The notes under the pieces: generated by a model | Told to the model about the DNA's origin: nothing | Database searches by the model: none | What the model saw: the letters and a program-made list of their open reading frames with translations, nothing else | Program-made: the position numbers and the translations under genes | Origin: Gordonia heveisoli | GTDB lineage: Bacteria > Actinomycetota > Actinomycetes > Mycobacteriales > Mycobacteriaceae | DNA: 64,000 bases | NCBI RefSeq assembly: GCF_030315745.1 | Contig: NZ_JASXSH010000018.1 | Coordinates: 29,127 to 93,126 of the forward strand | Direction of reading: 5' to 3' | In this document: positions 1-9,187 of the stretch, piece by piece | Layout: the number at the start of each line of letters is the position of its first letter | Numbering within the stretch: the first letter of the stretch is position 1

Positions 1-2
1 AG

Positions 3-131
3 CAGATCCGGTTGGGGAGTTTCTGGTTGCCGCAGCGCGGGCTGTTCTTCGCGGGCAACGCCCGCTTTGTCGATGCGGTGGGCAGTGCCCGCGTTGTCGA
101 TGCGGCCGCTGTCGATGCGGCCGTTGAGTGA
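3..131 (+). CDS. 3' end of an unidentified gene (partial)
   Basis: A reading frame is open from the left edge to a TGA at 129-131. It reads roughly QIRLGSFWLPQRGLFFAGNA followed by an Ala/Val/Asp-rich tail. Third codon positions are strongly G or C, as in the real genes here, and the other two forward frames score worse. The tail contains three near-repeats of gtcgatgcg. I do not recognise the protein. The evidence is only coding bias over 43 codons, so this is a weak call. Confidence 0.3.
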   Translation, partial: QIRLGSFWLPQRGLFFAGNARFVDAVGSARVVDAAAVDAAVE

Positions 132-155
132 CGGTGGCAGTCGGCACGGGCGACA

Positions 156-1745
156 ATGGATGCCATGGTCGGTGACGATGCGGTGGCCGCGCGCCAGCCC
201 TTGCCGCGACGAGTCGAGGTGCTGGCGGGTCTGTCGGTGGCCATCGATCTCGGTCTGGGGCAGCCGGCCGAACATATGTTGCGGTCGGCGGTCATCGCGT
301 GCCGCCTCGCCGAGCGGCTCGGTCTCGATCGTGCGCAACGCGACACCGTCTATTACGCGACGCTGGTCATGTGGATCGGGTGTCATGCTGATTCGGCCGA
401 ATATGCGCGTTGGTTCGGCGACGACATCGCGGTCCGGCGGGACGCGTATCTGATCGACTGGTCTGGGTTGCCGTATATGCGGTTCCTGGTGGGGAATGTC
501 GCGCGTGGTGAGCCGTTGACCCATCGGATGCGGACGATGGCCGAATTGTTCCGCGATGCGCGCGGTCAGTTGTCGGCGATGATTCACTCGCATTGTCTGT
601 CCGCGGCGGCGTTGGCCGATCATATCGGCTTGGGTCCGGCGGTGGAGCGGGCGATCACGTACACCTTCGAACGCTACGACGGTGGCGGTCTGCCGAATGG
701 TGCTGCGGGGGAGGATATCCCGGTCGAGATGAGGGTTGCCCAGGTCGCCGACATGGTTGAGGTGCATCAGCGTCTGTACGGCGCCGACGGCGCGATCGCG
801 ATGGCGCGCAGCCGTCGTGGCGGTCAGTTCGACCCGGTCGTCGTCGACGCATTCACCGAGGCTGCGGCGTCGTTGTTCCCGGCGCCGGGCGCCGACCCGT
901 GGGCACTGGCGCTGTCCGTCGCGCCGGATGCGGAGGTGCGTCTGGACCGTGGGGAACTGGATGCCCTGCTGGCGGCCATCGGCGACTTCACCGATCTGAA
1001 ATGTCCGTTCGCGCTGGGGCATTCACGTGGGGTCGCCGATCTCGCGGCCGCTGCCGCCATACACCTGGAGATGTCTGGCGATCAGGTCGATATGGTTCGC
1101 CGCGCGGGGCATCTACATGATGTCGGACGGATCGGGGTGTCCAGCCAGGTGTGGTCGAAGCCAGGTGAACTCTCTGCCGAGGAATGGGAGCGCGTCCGGA
1201 TGCATCCCTATCTGACCGATCGGGTGCTGACCCGGATTCCCGGTCTCCGCGACGTCGCGCGCGTCGCGCGTGGCCATCACGAACGCCTTGACGGGACCGG
1301 CTATCCGCTGGGGGTGAATGGTGCGGCGCTGCAACGGCCGGAGCGGGTGCTCGCCGCGGCGGTCGCCTATCGGTCGGCGCTGGAACCGCGGCCGTACCGG
1401 CAGGCGATGACCGCGCGTGATGCGGCGATGCGGCTCGACCGGCGGGTCGCCGACGGTGCGCTCGACGGTGAGTGTGTCGTCGCGGTGCTGAGTGCGGCCG
1501 GACATGTGCGTCCGAGAGCGCGTCGCACCGATACGCTCACCCCGCGTGAGACCGAGATCCTCGGTCTTGTCGCACGCGGGATGACCAATCGGGAGATCGC
1601 CGCCCGGCTGGTCCTCAGTGAGAAGACCGTCCGGAATCATGTCGAACGCACCTACGCCAAGATCGGCGCGTCGAACCGGGTGGGGGCGAGCCTGTACGCG
1701 TTGGCGAACGGTTTGGCCGGACCGGCGCCCGACCCGTCGGGCTGA
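156..1745 (+). CDS. HD-GYP domain protein with C-terminal LuxR DNA-binding domain
   Basis: A 529-residue protein that joins metal-dependent HD phosphohydrolase modules to a LuxR helix-turn-helix. The second HD module is intact in sequence terms: HLHDVGRIG carries the HD pair and GTGYPLG the GYP signature. An earlier stretch (YDGGGLPNG followed by IPVEMRVAQVADM) looks like a second, degraded HD-GYP half. The last 69 residues are a LuxR output domain (LTPRETEILG, TNREIAARL). The family links HD hydrolase or sensor functions to transcription; the ligand is unknown. ATG 156 or ATG 165 could start the gene and no clear ribosome site separates them. Confidence 0.85.
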   Translation: MDAMVGDDAVAARQPLPRRVEVLAGLSVAIDLGLGQPAEHMLRSAVIACRLAERLGLDRAQRDTVYYATLVMWIGCHADSAEYARWFGDDIAVRRDAYLIDWSGLPYMRFLVGNVARGEPLTHRMRTMAELFRDARGQLSAMIHSHCLSAAALADHIGLGPAVERAITYTFERYDGGGLPNGAAGEDIPVEMRVAQVADMVEVHQRLYGADGAIAMARSRRGGQFDPVVVDAFTEAAASLFPAPGADPWALALSVAPDAEVRLDRGELDALLAAIGDFTDLKCPFALGHSRGVADLAAAAAIHLEMSGDQVDMVRRAGHLHDVGRIGVSSQVWSKPGELSAEEWERVRMHPYLTDRVLTRIPGLRDVARVARGHHERLDGTGYPLGVNGAALQRPERVLAAAVAYRSALEPRPYRQAMTARDAAMRLDRRVADGALDGECVVAVLSAAGHVRPRARRTDTLTPRETEILGLVARGMTNREIAARLVLSEKTVRNHVERTYAKIGASNRVGASLYALANGLAGPAPDPSG

Positions 1746-1752
1746 GGAGCGC

Positions 1753-3166
1753 TCAGACCTCGCGGTCGGCGAGGTCGCCTGCCGACCGGGTCCACACCAT
1801 GTAGCCGATTCCGACGCCGGCGAACCACACCGCGCCCACGGCGAGGGCTATCCGGCCGTCATGGTTGAAGAACAGCAATACGAACACCATCACCAGGAAG
1901 GCGAGCGCCAGCCAGGTGGTCACCGGTGCGCCGGGTACGCGATAGTCGGAAGCGGGTAGTTCGCCGCGTGCGACCTTGCGACGATAGGCGAGCTGGCACA
2001 TCAGGATCGTCGACCAGATGACGATGATGCCGACGGTCGACACCGCGGTGATGTAGGCGAAGGCGTGCTCCTCATCGAGCACGTTGACGAGGACACCGAT
2101 CGCCATGACGGCCGCGCTGAGGGCGATGCCCGCGGCGGGAACCTTCCGGCTCGACAGTCGCGTGAGCTGTCGCGGCGCGTCGCCGGTGTGCCCGAGTGAG
2201 CGCAGCATGCGTCCGGTCGAGTAGATGCCCGAGTTGCATGACGAGAGCGCCGCGGTGAGCAGGATGAAGTTGACGATGCCCGCGGCACCGGGGATGCCGA
2301 TATAAGAGAACACCGATACGAACGGGCTCTCGCCGGCGTGGAAATCTTTCCAACTGCGCACCGACAGGATGACCAGTAGGGCGCCGACATAGAAGATGCC
2401 GATGCGGAAGGGAACCGTGTTGATGGCCTTGCGGAGGGTGACACGCGGATTCTGCGCTTCGCCTGCGGTGACGCCGACGAGTTCGACGCCGACGTAGGCG
2501 AACATCACGATCTGCAGGCTCAGGAGCGCGTTGGTGAATCCGGTCGCGAAGAAGCCGCCCTCGTTCCACAGGTTGGTCACCGACGGTCCGGTGTCGGGGC
2601 CGAGGCCGGAGATCGGGAGCAGGACGCCGATGCCGACGATGATCATGCCGAGGATGGCGGTGACTTTGATGGCGGAGAACCAGAATTCGGCGCGCCCGAA
2701 GACGCCGACCGAGATGAGGTTGGCGCCGAAGAGTACGACGAGCGCCACCAGCGCGGTCACCCAGACCGGGATCGACGGCCACCAGTAGTTGACGTACTTG
2801 CCCGCGACGGTGATCTCGGCCATGCAGGTGGTCGTCCACACCGCCCAGTAGGTCCAGCCCTGACTGAACCCGGCGAATCGGCCGAGGAACTCGTCGGCGT
2901 ATTCGCTGATGCCGCCGGAGATCGGGCGGTAGATGAGCAGTTCGCCGAGTGCGCGCATGACGATGAAGATGGCAAGGCCGGCGAGCGCGTAGGGCCAGGA
3001 TCAGCGCGGGGCCGGCTTTCTCGATGGCTCCGCCCGCGCCGTAGAACAGGCCCGTTCCGATCGCGCCGCCGATGGCGATCATCTGCACTGTGCGCGCGGT
3101 GAGGCCGCGTTGGTAACCCTCGTCGGTGTCGACGCCGGGGTCGGCGATCTGCTGCTCGGTCGTCAC
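1753..3166 (-). pseudogene. Amino-acid permease (APC family), interrupted by a 1-base frameshift
   Basis: Two frames together encode one GABA/CycA/AnsP-type amino-acid permease. The N-terminal part starts at GTG 3166 behind AGGAGT and reads through [20 protein letters not shown], the usual first helix. The rest, from [16 protein letters not shown] to the stop, lies in another frame. The two join at the GGG run at 2992-2994: removing one base there restores GPALILAYALAG, which matches the family. The C-terminal 401 residues hold about ten hydrophobic segments. Either the gene is broken or the sequence has a homopolymer error. The GTG start and ribosome site look intact. Confidence 0.8.
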
Positions 3167-3313
3167 GGGGACTCCTGACCACGGGAAGCATTTAGCGTGT
3201 CTAAGGCTAGCGTCAGGTGCTTCGTCGTCGGTGACCACGCGGGCCTTGCGGACCACTTTGGCACCCTCGCACCGCATCCCGGGCCCATCTACCTGCGTTT
3301 TTCCGCGAAAGGG

Positions 3314-3357
3314 TTGACCCGAAGATCGTGTGAACGTACATTCATTCACAGTGAATG
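3314..3357 (+). promoter_or_regulatory. Promoter with two overlapping palindromic operators for the catabolic operon
   Basis: TTGACC (3314-3319) and TACATT (3337-3342) are separated by 17 bases and form a good -35/-10 pair. The -10 lies inside an imperfect palindrome, TGAAcGTACaTTCA (3331-3344). This overlaps a perfect odd palindrome, CATTCAC-A-GTGAATG (3343-3357). Dyads of this kind are typical TetR operators, and a TetR gene ends the operon at 9188. The position over and just downstream of the -10 suggests repression. The pairing of regulator and site is inferred. Confidence 0.65.
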
Positions 3358-3401
3358 GGTAATCACAATCACAGTTTGCCCACATCTGAGAGGAGCGGCA
3401 C

Positions 3402-4211
3402 ATGAGCCACGGAAACTTCGACTACGAGGACATCGACTACCAGGTGGACGGGCCGACGGCCGTCATCACGATGAACCGTCCGCAGCGGTACAACGCGTTC
3501 CGGGCGAAGACGGTCGAGGAGATGATCTCGGCCTTCCGCCGCGCCTGGGCCGACAAGGATGTGCAAGCCGTGATCCTCACCGGTGCGGGCGAGAAGGCGT
3601 TCTGCACCGGCGGTGACGTCAAGCAGCGTGCGGAGACCGGCGACTACGGTCCCAGCGAGAGTGGCATGTTCGAGATCGGCAACCTGCACAAGCTGATCCG
3701 TGACATCCCCAAGCCGGTCATCGCGGCCGTCAACGGACTCGCGATCGGCGGTGGTCACGTGCTTCACGTGCTCTGTGATCTGACCATCGCGGCCGACACC
3801 GCCCGCTTCGGACAGTCCGGTCCCAAGGTGGGCTCCTTCGACGCCGGCTTCGGCTCGGCCTACCTGGCCCGCACCGTCGGTGAGAAGCGCGCCCGCGAGA
3901 TCTGGTACCTGTGCCGCCAGTACGACGCGGCGACCGCCGAGCGCTGGGGGCTGGTGAACTGGGTGGTCCCGGCCGCGGATCTGCTCGACGAGGCTAAGAA
4001 GATCGCCGCGGAGATCGCCGAGAAGTCGCCGACCGCGATCCGCTTCCTCAAGCAGAGCTTCAACGCCGACACCGACCATCAGGCGGGGCTGTCGAATCTG
4101 GCGATGAGTGCGCTGGACCTCTTCACCCACCACACCGCCGAGGGTGCGGAAGGTGCGAGTGCGTTCGCCGAGAAGCGGATGCCCGAATTCAACAAGTTCG
4201 CCGCCATCTGA
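3402..4211 (+). CDS. badI: BadI/MenB-type crotonase; probable 2-ketocyclohexanecarboxyl-CoA hydrolase
   Basis: A 269-residue crotonase-fold protein. It has the oxyanion-hole segments AFCTGGD and [17 protein letters not shown], plus the MenB/BadI block [18 protein letters not shown] and [12 protein letters not shown]. MenB closes the naphthoate ring; BadI, its sister, opens 2-ketocyclohexanecarboxyl-CoA to pimeloyl-CoA. No menaquinone genes are nearby. The next gene matches BadH and the third is an acyl-CoA ligase, so ring opening is the better call. ATG 3402 follows GAGAGGAG at good spacing. It is the first gene after the palindromic promoter. Naphthoate synthase remains an alternative. Confidence 0.75.
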   Translation: MSHGNFDYEDIDYQVDGPTAVITMNRPQRYNAFRAKTVEEMISAFRRAWADKDVQAVILTGAGEKAFCTGGDVKQRAETGDYGPSESGMFEIGNLHKLIRDIPKPVIAAVNGLAIGGGHVLHVLCDLTIAADTARFGQSGPKVGSFDAGFGSAYLARTVGEKRAREIWYLCRQYDAATAERWGLVNWVVPAADLLDEAKKIAAEIAEKSPTAIRFLKQSFNADTDHQAGLSNLAMSALDLFTHHTAEGAEGASAFAEKRMPEFNKFAAI

Positions 4212-4245
4212 GCCGCCCCGTCCATCGACAAGGATCCGAATAATC

Positions 4246-4995
4246 ATGAGCACCAGCAGCATTGCCGTCGTCACCGGAGCCGGATCGGGAATCGGCAAGT
4301 CCATCGCCGAGGCCTTCGCCGCGCAGGGGGTCACCGTGGTCGCCGCCGACCTCGATCTCGACGCCGCCAAGCGCACCGCGGAGACCAGCCCGAAGATCAT
4401 CCCGATGGCCGTCGACGTCGCCGATCGCGCCACCGTCGACGCCCTGCGCGACGCGGTGAACAGCGAGGTCGGCGTCCCCGACATCCTCGTGAACGCCGCG
4501 GGCTGGGATCGCACCGACCAGTTCCTCAACGCGACAACCGAGTTCGCCGAGAAGGTGGTGGCGATCAACTATCTGGGACCGGTCCACATGGCCAGTGCCT
4601 TCCTGCCCGGCATGATCGAGGCGTCCAAGTCCGACGGCTGGCGGGGTGGTCGCGTCGTCAACCTCGCCTCCGATGCGGGTCGCGTCGGCTCGGCCGGTGA
4701 GTCGATCTACGCCGGCGCCAAGGGTGGCGTCATCGCACTGGGCAAGTCGCTGGCACGGGAGATGGCCCGCTACCAGATCACGGTGAACTCGGTCTGCCCG
4801 GGACCCACCGACACCCCGTTGTTCCGCGCACAGCCGGAGAAGCTGCAGGAGGCGCTCGTCAAGGCCATCCCGTTCCGTCGACTCGCACGACCCGACGAGG
4901 TCGCCGCGCCCGTCCTCTTCCTCGCCTCGGACGCCGCCTCGTTCATCACCGGTCAGGTGATCAGCGTCAGCGGTGGACTCACCATGGCCGGCTGA
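4246..4995 (+). CDS. badH: SDR dehydrogenase; probable 2-hydroxycyclohexanecarboxyl-CoA dehydrogenase (BadH-like)
   Basis: A 249-residue short-chain dehydrogenase. The NAD-binding motif is TGAGSGIG, the structural motif is NAAGWD, and the catalytic Ser-Tyr-Lys set is in the LASDAGRVGSAGESIYAGAKGG region. NAAGWD, SDAxRVGS and the C-terminus TGQVISVSGGLTMAG agree closely with my memory of Rhodopseudomonas BadH, which oxidises 2-hydroxycyclohexanecarboxyl-CoA to the 2-keto form used by BadI. ATG 4246 is preferred to upstream in-frame codons because it begins the Rossmann fold and follows AAGGAT. It lies 34 bases after badI and is probably cotranscribed. Start and family are secure; substrate is inferred. 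Confidence 0.75.
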   Translation: MSTSSIAVVTGAGSGIGKSIAEAFAAQGVTVVAADLDLDAAKRTAETSPKIIPMAVDVADRATVDALRDAVNSEVGVPDILVNAAGWDRTDQFLNATTEFAEKVVAINYLGPVHMASAFLPGMIEASKSDGWRGGRVVNLASDAGRVGSAGESIYAGAKGGVIALGKSLAREMARYQITVNSVCPGPTDTPLFRAQPEKLQEALVKAIPFRRLARPDEVAAPVLFLASDAASFITGQVISVSGGLTMAG

Positions 4996-5028
4996 CCCGG
5001 CCGCAACGACCATCATCGGAGATAAGTC

Positions 5029-6711
5029 GTGACCGACAACTATGACGCGACCGCATATCGGGCCTTCTTCGAGCAGGAGTTCACCTACCTGAACGGCTTC
5101 CGCCGCAACACCCATCGCTATGCGAACTCGCCGGCCATGATCGACCCGACCGACGACACGGTGTGGACCTACGCCCAGTTGGGTGACCGGGTCGATCGGA
5201 TCGCCACCGCACTCGTCGGTTTCGGCGTGGCACCGGGCGACGTGGTCGCCTACCAACTGCTCAACGGTCCGGAATTCGCCCAGCTCTACCTGGCCACCCA
5301 GGCGGCAGGGGCGGTGGGCTCGCCGGTCAACTTTCGTCTGGCGGCGGGGGAGACGGCGGTGATCCTCGACCTCAGCCGACCGAAGGTCTACGTCTACGAC
5401 ACGGACTACTCCGAGATGGTCGCCGCGGCATTCGACATCGCCGAGCACACACCGGAAGTCGTGGTCGCGGTAGGTGACGGACCTACGGTGCCCGACCGGG
5501 TGATCGGTGGCGCACGGGCGGTCCGGTTCGCAGAACTCCCGGAGTCTCCGGCGCAGCCGCCGGTGGTCAGCCGTGGTGTATTCGATGAGACGACTCGCCT
5601 GTATACATCGGGAACCACCGGCATGCCCAAGGCGGTTCCGATGAACAGCGCGATCGAGATCTTCTCCGCACACGACGTGATCATGCACTTCCCGCTGAGC
5701 CCCGAGGACCGCACGCTGAACATGACCCCGTGGTTCCACCGCGGCGGACTGTACTGTGCCGGGCCGAATCCCACGTTCTACCTCGGCTCGTCGTTGGTCC
5801 CGATGCGCACCTTCGACGCGGCGACGACCCTCGATCTGGTGGAGCGCCACCGACTGACGTTCTTGATCGGGGCGCCGACGAATCTGGCGATGTTGACCGC
5901 CGAGCAGGAGCAGCGTCCCCGCGATCTGTCGAGCCTCAACGGGGTGGTCACGATGGGCGCCCCACTGGAACGGGAAGCGGCGCTGCACTATCAAGATGTG
6001 CTTACGCCGCGCATCTTCAACGGCTACGGCAGTACCGAGGGATTCTGGAATACCTTCCTGCGGCCCGGCGATCTGCCGGACGGGGCGGGTACCGCCGGTC
6101 GGGCCTGCATCGACGATGACGTACTCGTGGTGCGGGTTCGGCCCGACGGTGTCCTCGCCGGCCCCGACGAGACGGTGGCCCGCGACGGATCCGAAGTGGG
6201 TGAGGTCATCGTCAGGTCGCCCAAATGCGCTGGCCAGTACTACGACTCACCGGAGCAGGACAAGGCCAAATATGCCGGCAGCTGGCTGCATATCGGCGAT
6301 CTGGCGACGTGGGATGCCGACGAGTTCGTCACGATCGTCGGCCGCAAGGACGACATGCTGATCTCTGGCGGCGAGAATGTGCATCCCGTCCAGGTCGAGG
6401 AGGCGCTCAACGGCCATCCCGACGTCGCCGACTCGTTGGTCGTCGGGGTGCCCGACACGCAGTGGGGGCAAAGGGTCGTCGCCTACATCCTGCCCGTCGA
6501 TGGTGCGAAGCCCTCGCCGGAGGTCCTCGACGACTACTGCCGCGCTCATCCGATGCTTTCGCAGTTCAAACGTCCACGCGCCTATCGGTTCGTCGACTCC
6601 CTGCCGGTGTCGGCGACCGGAAAGAAGTTGCACTACAAAGCCGCCCAGTCGGCGACAACCGAGATGGCCGCCGGTGACTTCATCGCGCCCGCCCCGACCT
6701 CAGGAGTCTGA
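5029..6711 (+). CDS. aliA: AMP-forming acyl-CoA ligase; probable cyclohexanecarboxylate-CoA ligase (AliA-like)
   Basis: A 560-residue ANL-superfamily adenylating enzyme. The phosphate loop LYTSGTTGMPK is near residue 190, YGSTE follows, and the hinge region reads GRKDDMLISGGENVHP near 445. The catalytic lysine lies in PVSATGKK near 530. It would activate a carboxylic acid with ATP and CoA. Its place between BadH-like and acyl-CoA dehydrogenase genes fits cyclohexanecarboxylate as substrate, but an aromatic or medium-chain acid is also possible. GTG 5029 follows GGAGATAA. It ends two bases before the next start, so translation is likely coupled. Confidence 0.75.
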   Translation: MTDNYDATAYRAFFEQEFTYLNGFRRNTHRYANSPAMIDPTDDTVWTYAQLGDRVDRIATALVGFGVAPGDVVAYQLLNGPEFAQLYLATQAAGAVGSPVNFRLAAGETAVILDLSRPKVYVYDTDYSEMVAAAFDIAEHTPEVVVAVGDGPTVPDRVIGGARAVRFAELPESPAQPPVVSRGVFDETTRLYTSGTTGMPKAVPMNSAIEIFSAHDVIMHFPLSPEDRTLNMTPWFHRGGLYCAGPNPTFYLGSSLVPMRTFDAATTLDLVERHRLTFLIGAPTNLAMLTAEQEQRPRDLSSLNGVVTMGAPLEREAALHYQDVLTPRIFNGYGSTEGFWNTFLRPGDLPDGAGTAGRACIDDDVLVVRVRPDGVLAGPDETVARDGSEVGEVIVRSPKCAGQYYDSPEQDKAKYAGSWLHIGDLATWDADEFVTIVGRKDDMLISGGENVHPVQVEEALNGHPDVADSLVVGVPDTQWGQRVVAYILPVDGAKPSPEVLDDYCRAHPMLSQFKRPRAYRFVDSLPVSATGKKLHYKAAQSATTEMAAGDFIAPAPTSGV

Positions 6712-6713
6712 TC

Positions 6714-7937
6714 ATGACTACAACCACCACCGCGCCCAAGTTCTCCGTTCTTGATCCGTTGAACTTGGATCTGGGCTATTCCGACGACGAGTTGGCAGTG
6801 CGTGATGCGGTGCGCGGCTTTTTGGCCGAGCATGTGACACCGTCCGTCGCGGGGTGGTTCGAGGACGGTGGCATCCCGGTTGCGCGTGAGTTGTTCGTGC
6901 AGTTCGGTGAGTTGGGTTTGTTGGGTATGCATTTGGACGGCTACGGGTGCGGTGGGTCGTCGGCGGTGCACTACGGGTTGGCATGTCTGGAGTTGGAGGC
7001 GTGTGATTCGGGTATTCGGTCGATGGTCTCGGTGCAGGGGTCGCTGGCGATGTTCTCGATCTACAACAACGGTAGTGAGGAGCAGAAGCAGCGGTGGTTG
7101 CCGTCGATGGCGGCGGGGAAGACGGTGGGTTGTTTCGGTTTGACGGAGCCGGATGCGGGTAGTGATCCGGCGTCGATGACGACGCGTGCGCGGCGGGACG
7201 GGTCGGATTGGATTCTCGATGGCCGCAAGATGTGGATCACGAATTCGCCGATCGCGGATGTGGCGGTGGTGTGGGCGAAAACCGAGCTCGACGGTGGCGA
7301 GGTGGCGGTACGTGGATTCATCGTGCCGACGGATACGCCGGGGGTGAGCACGCCGGAGATCAAGCACAAGCTGTCGTTGCGGGCGTCGACGACGGGTGAG
7401 ATCGTCCTCGAGGGTGTGCGGTTGCCCGCGGACGCGTTGATGCCCGGCACCGACGATCTGACGAAGGGCACCGGGATCAAGGCGCCGCTGGCGAGCTTGT
7501 CGGAGGCGCGGTACGGGATCTTGTGGGGTGCGGTGGGCGCGGCCCGGTCGGCGTGGGAGACGGCGCGGGACTATGCGGTGGCGCGGACGCAGTTCGGTCG
7601 GCCGTTGGCCGGGTTCCAGTTGACGCAGGCCAAGTTGGCCGACATTGGGGTGGAGTTGGCCAAGGCGAATCTGCTGGCGCAGCATTTGGGCCGGTTGAAG
7701 GATTCGGTGGGATTGCGCCCGGACCAGGTGAGTTTCGGGAAACTCAACAACACGCGTGAGGCGATCGAGATCTGCCGGACGGCGCGCACGATTCTGGGCG
7801 GAAACGGTATCTCGTTGGAGTATCCGGTGATTCGGCACATGGTGAATCTGGAGTCGGTGCTGACCTACGAGGGGACGCCGGAGATGCATCAGTTGGTGCT
7901 GGGTCAGGCATTTACCGGCGAGAACGCCTTCCGCTGA
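6714..7937 (+). CDS. gcdH: Glutaryl-CoA dehydrogenase
   Basis: A 407-residue acyl-CoA dehydrogenase of the glutaryl-CoA group. FAD-binding stretches include CFGLTEPDAGSDP and KMWITNSPIADV, and the catalytic glutamate sits in TYEGTPEMH near residue 386. The family oxidises and decarboxylates glutaryl-CoA to crotonyl-CoA. This suits the pathway, since beta-oxidation of pimeloyl-CoA yields glutaryl-CoA. The ATG lies two bases after the ligase stop, with GGAG just upstream. The gene uses TTG for leucine and GCG/ACG codons far more than its neighbours, which may mean a separate origin. Confidence 0.85.
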   Translation: MTTTTTAPKFSVLDPLNLDLGYSDDELAVRDAVRGFLAEHVTPSVAGWFEDGGIPVARELFVQFGELGLLGMHLDGYGCGGSSAVHYGLACLELEACDSGIRSMVSVQGSLAMFSIYNNGSEEQKQRWLPSMAAGKTVGCFGLTEPDAGSDPASMTTRARRDGSDWILDGRKMWITNSPIADVAVVWAKTELDGGEVAVRGFIVPTDTPGVSTPEIKHKLSLRASTTGEIVLEGVRLPADALMPGTDDLTKGTGIKAPLASLSEARYGILWGAVGAARSAWETARDYAVARTQFGRPLAGFQLTQAKLADIGVELAKANLLAQHLGRLKDSVGLRPDQVSFGKLNNTREAIEICRTARTILGGNGISLEYPVIRHMVNLESVLTYEGTPEMHQLVLGQAFTGENAFR

Positions 7938-7963
7938 AGACACTGAAGTCTAGGAGACACCCG

Positions 7964-9109
7964 ATGAGTGCCATCGCATATGAGTCAGAACACCGTCAGT
8001 TCCGGGAATCGGTCGCGCGCTTCGTCGCCGAGAACATCACCCCTGCGCATGAGGAATGGGAATCGGCAGGTCAGTGGGATCGCGGGCTGTTCGTCGAAGC
8101 AGGCAAGGCGGGAATGCTTGGCTTCCCGGTCGCCGAAGAGTTCGGCGGCCCCGGGGTCGAAGACTTTCGGTACCACGCCATCGTGATCGACGAGGTCGCG
8201 AGGTCGGGTGCGGCAGCCGAGGCGATCGCCTTCTCCCTGCAGAACGATGTGGTACTGCCGTACCTGACCGAGCTGGCGACCCCGGAACAGCAGGCGCGGT
8301 GGCTGCCGGGTGTGGTCACCGGCGAGACGGTGCTGGGGATCGCGATGACCGAACCGGGTGCGGGCAGCGACCTGACCGGTATTCGTACCAACGCTGTCCG
8401 GGACGGCGATCACTACGTGATCAACGGTGCGAAGACCTTCATCAGCAATGGACGCAACGGAGATCTGTTCGTCGTCGCCGCCCGGACATCATCGGATCCG
8501 CACAAGGGGCTGACGCTGTTCGTGGTGCCGGCCGACACCCCTGGCTTCGAACGCGGCCGCAAACTCGACAAGATCGGGCTGCAGGCCCAGGACACCAGCG
8601 AACTCGCCTTCACCGACATGCGGGTGCCGGTGGCCGACCGGCTCGGCGAGGAAGGGCAGGGCTTCTATCAACTCGTCCGCAACCTCCCGCAGGAACGGCT
8701 GTCGTTGTCGGTGGGGGCTGTCGCCGCGGCCGAGGGTGTGTTCGCCCGCACCTTGGACTACATCCGCGAACGAACCGCCTTCGGTGCTCCGATCTCCTCC
8801 TTCCAGAACACCAAGTTCGTGGCGGCCGAGATCGCCACCGAACTCGACATCGCCCGCACCTTCCTCGACGATTGCATCGCCGAACACGTCGACGGAAAAC
8901 TGACCGCGGCCCGGGCTGCCCGGCTGAAGTGGTGGGCCACCGAACTGCAGGTGCGAGTCGCCGACCGCTGCCTGCAACTGCACGGGGGCTACGGGTATAT
9001 GCGGGAATACCCGGTGTCGCGGGCGTTCGTGGACGCCCGGATCCAGACCATCTACGGCGGAACGACCGAGATCATGAAGACGATCATCGCCAAGGATCTG
9101 GGCATCTAG
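7964..9109 (+). CDS. aliB: Acyl-CoA dehydrogenase, candidate cyclohexanecarboxyl-CoA dehydrogenase (AliB-like)
   Basis: A 381-residue acyl-CoA dehydrogenase with GIAMTEPGAGSDL, the helical C-terminal domain and the end motif LQLHGGYGYMREYP. The C-terminal segment reads IYGGTTEIM, with Gly where many family members have the catalytic Glu of YEGT. In the long-chain and isovaleryl subgroups the base lies elsewhere, so activity is not excluded. In this operon it would introduce the ring double bond into cyclohexanecarboxyl-CoA, or act on pimeloyl-CoA. GGAGACACCCG precedes ATG 7964. The family is certain; the exact substrate is inferred. Confidence 0.75.
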   Translation: MSAIAYESEHRQFRESVARFVAENITPAHEEWESAGQWDRGLFVEAGKAGMLGFPVAEEFGGPGVEDFRYHAIVIDEVARSGAAAEAIAFSLQNDVVLPYLTELATPEQQARWLPGVVTGETVLGIAMTEPGAGSDLTGIRTNAVRDGDHYVINGAKTFISNGRNGDLFVVAARTSSDPHKGLTLFVVPADTPGFERGRKLDKIGLQAQDTSELAFTDMRVPVADRLGEEGQGFYQLVRNLPQERLSLSVGAVAAAEGVFARTLDYIRERTAFGAPISSFQNTKFVAAEIATELDIARTFLDDCIAEHVDGKLTAARAARLKWWATELQVRVADRCLQLHGGYGYMREYPVSRAFVDARIQTIYGGTTEIMKTIIAKDLGI

Positions 9110-9187
9110 CCGCGCCGCGTGTCGCGGTGCTACGAGGCGTCCCGCGACGCGACGATAAGCTGTGACGTCATTCGGGAAGGAGGGGCA

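Noticed and set aside
270..281. GAACATATGTTG, one base off a LexA box
   Set aside because: It lies inside the coding sequence of the HD-GYP/LuxR gene with no promoter or gene start near it.
4189..5994. 601-codon open frame antisense to the SDR and ligase genes
   Set aside because: It is a high-GC shadow with no domain, no ribosome site, and biased composition; the plus-strand genes have full motifs.
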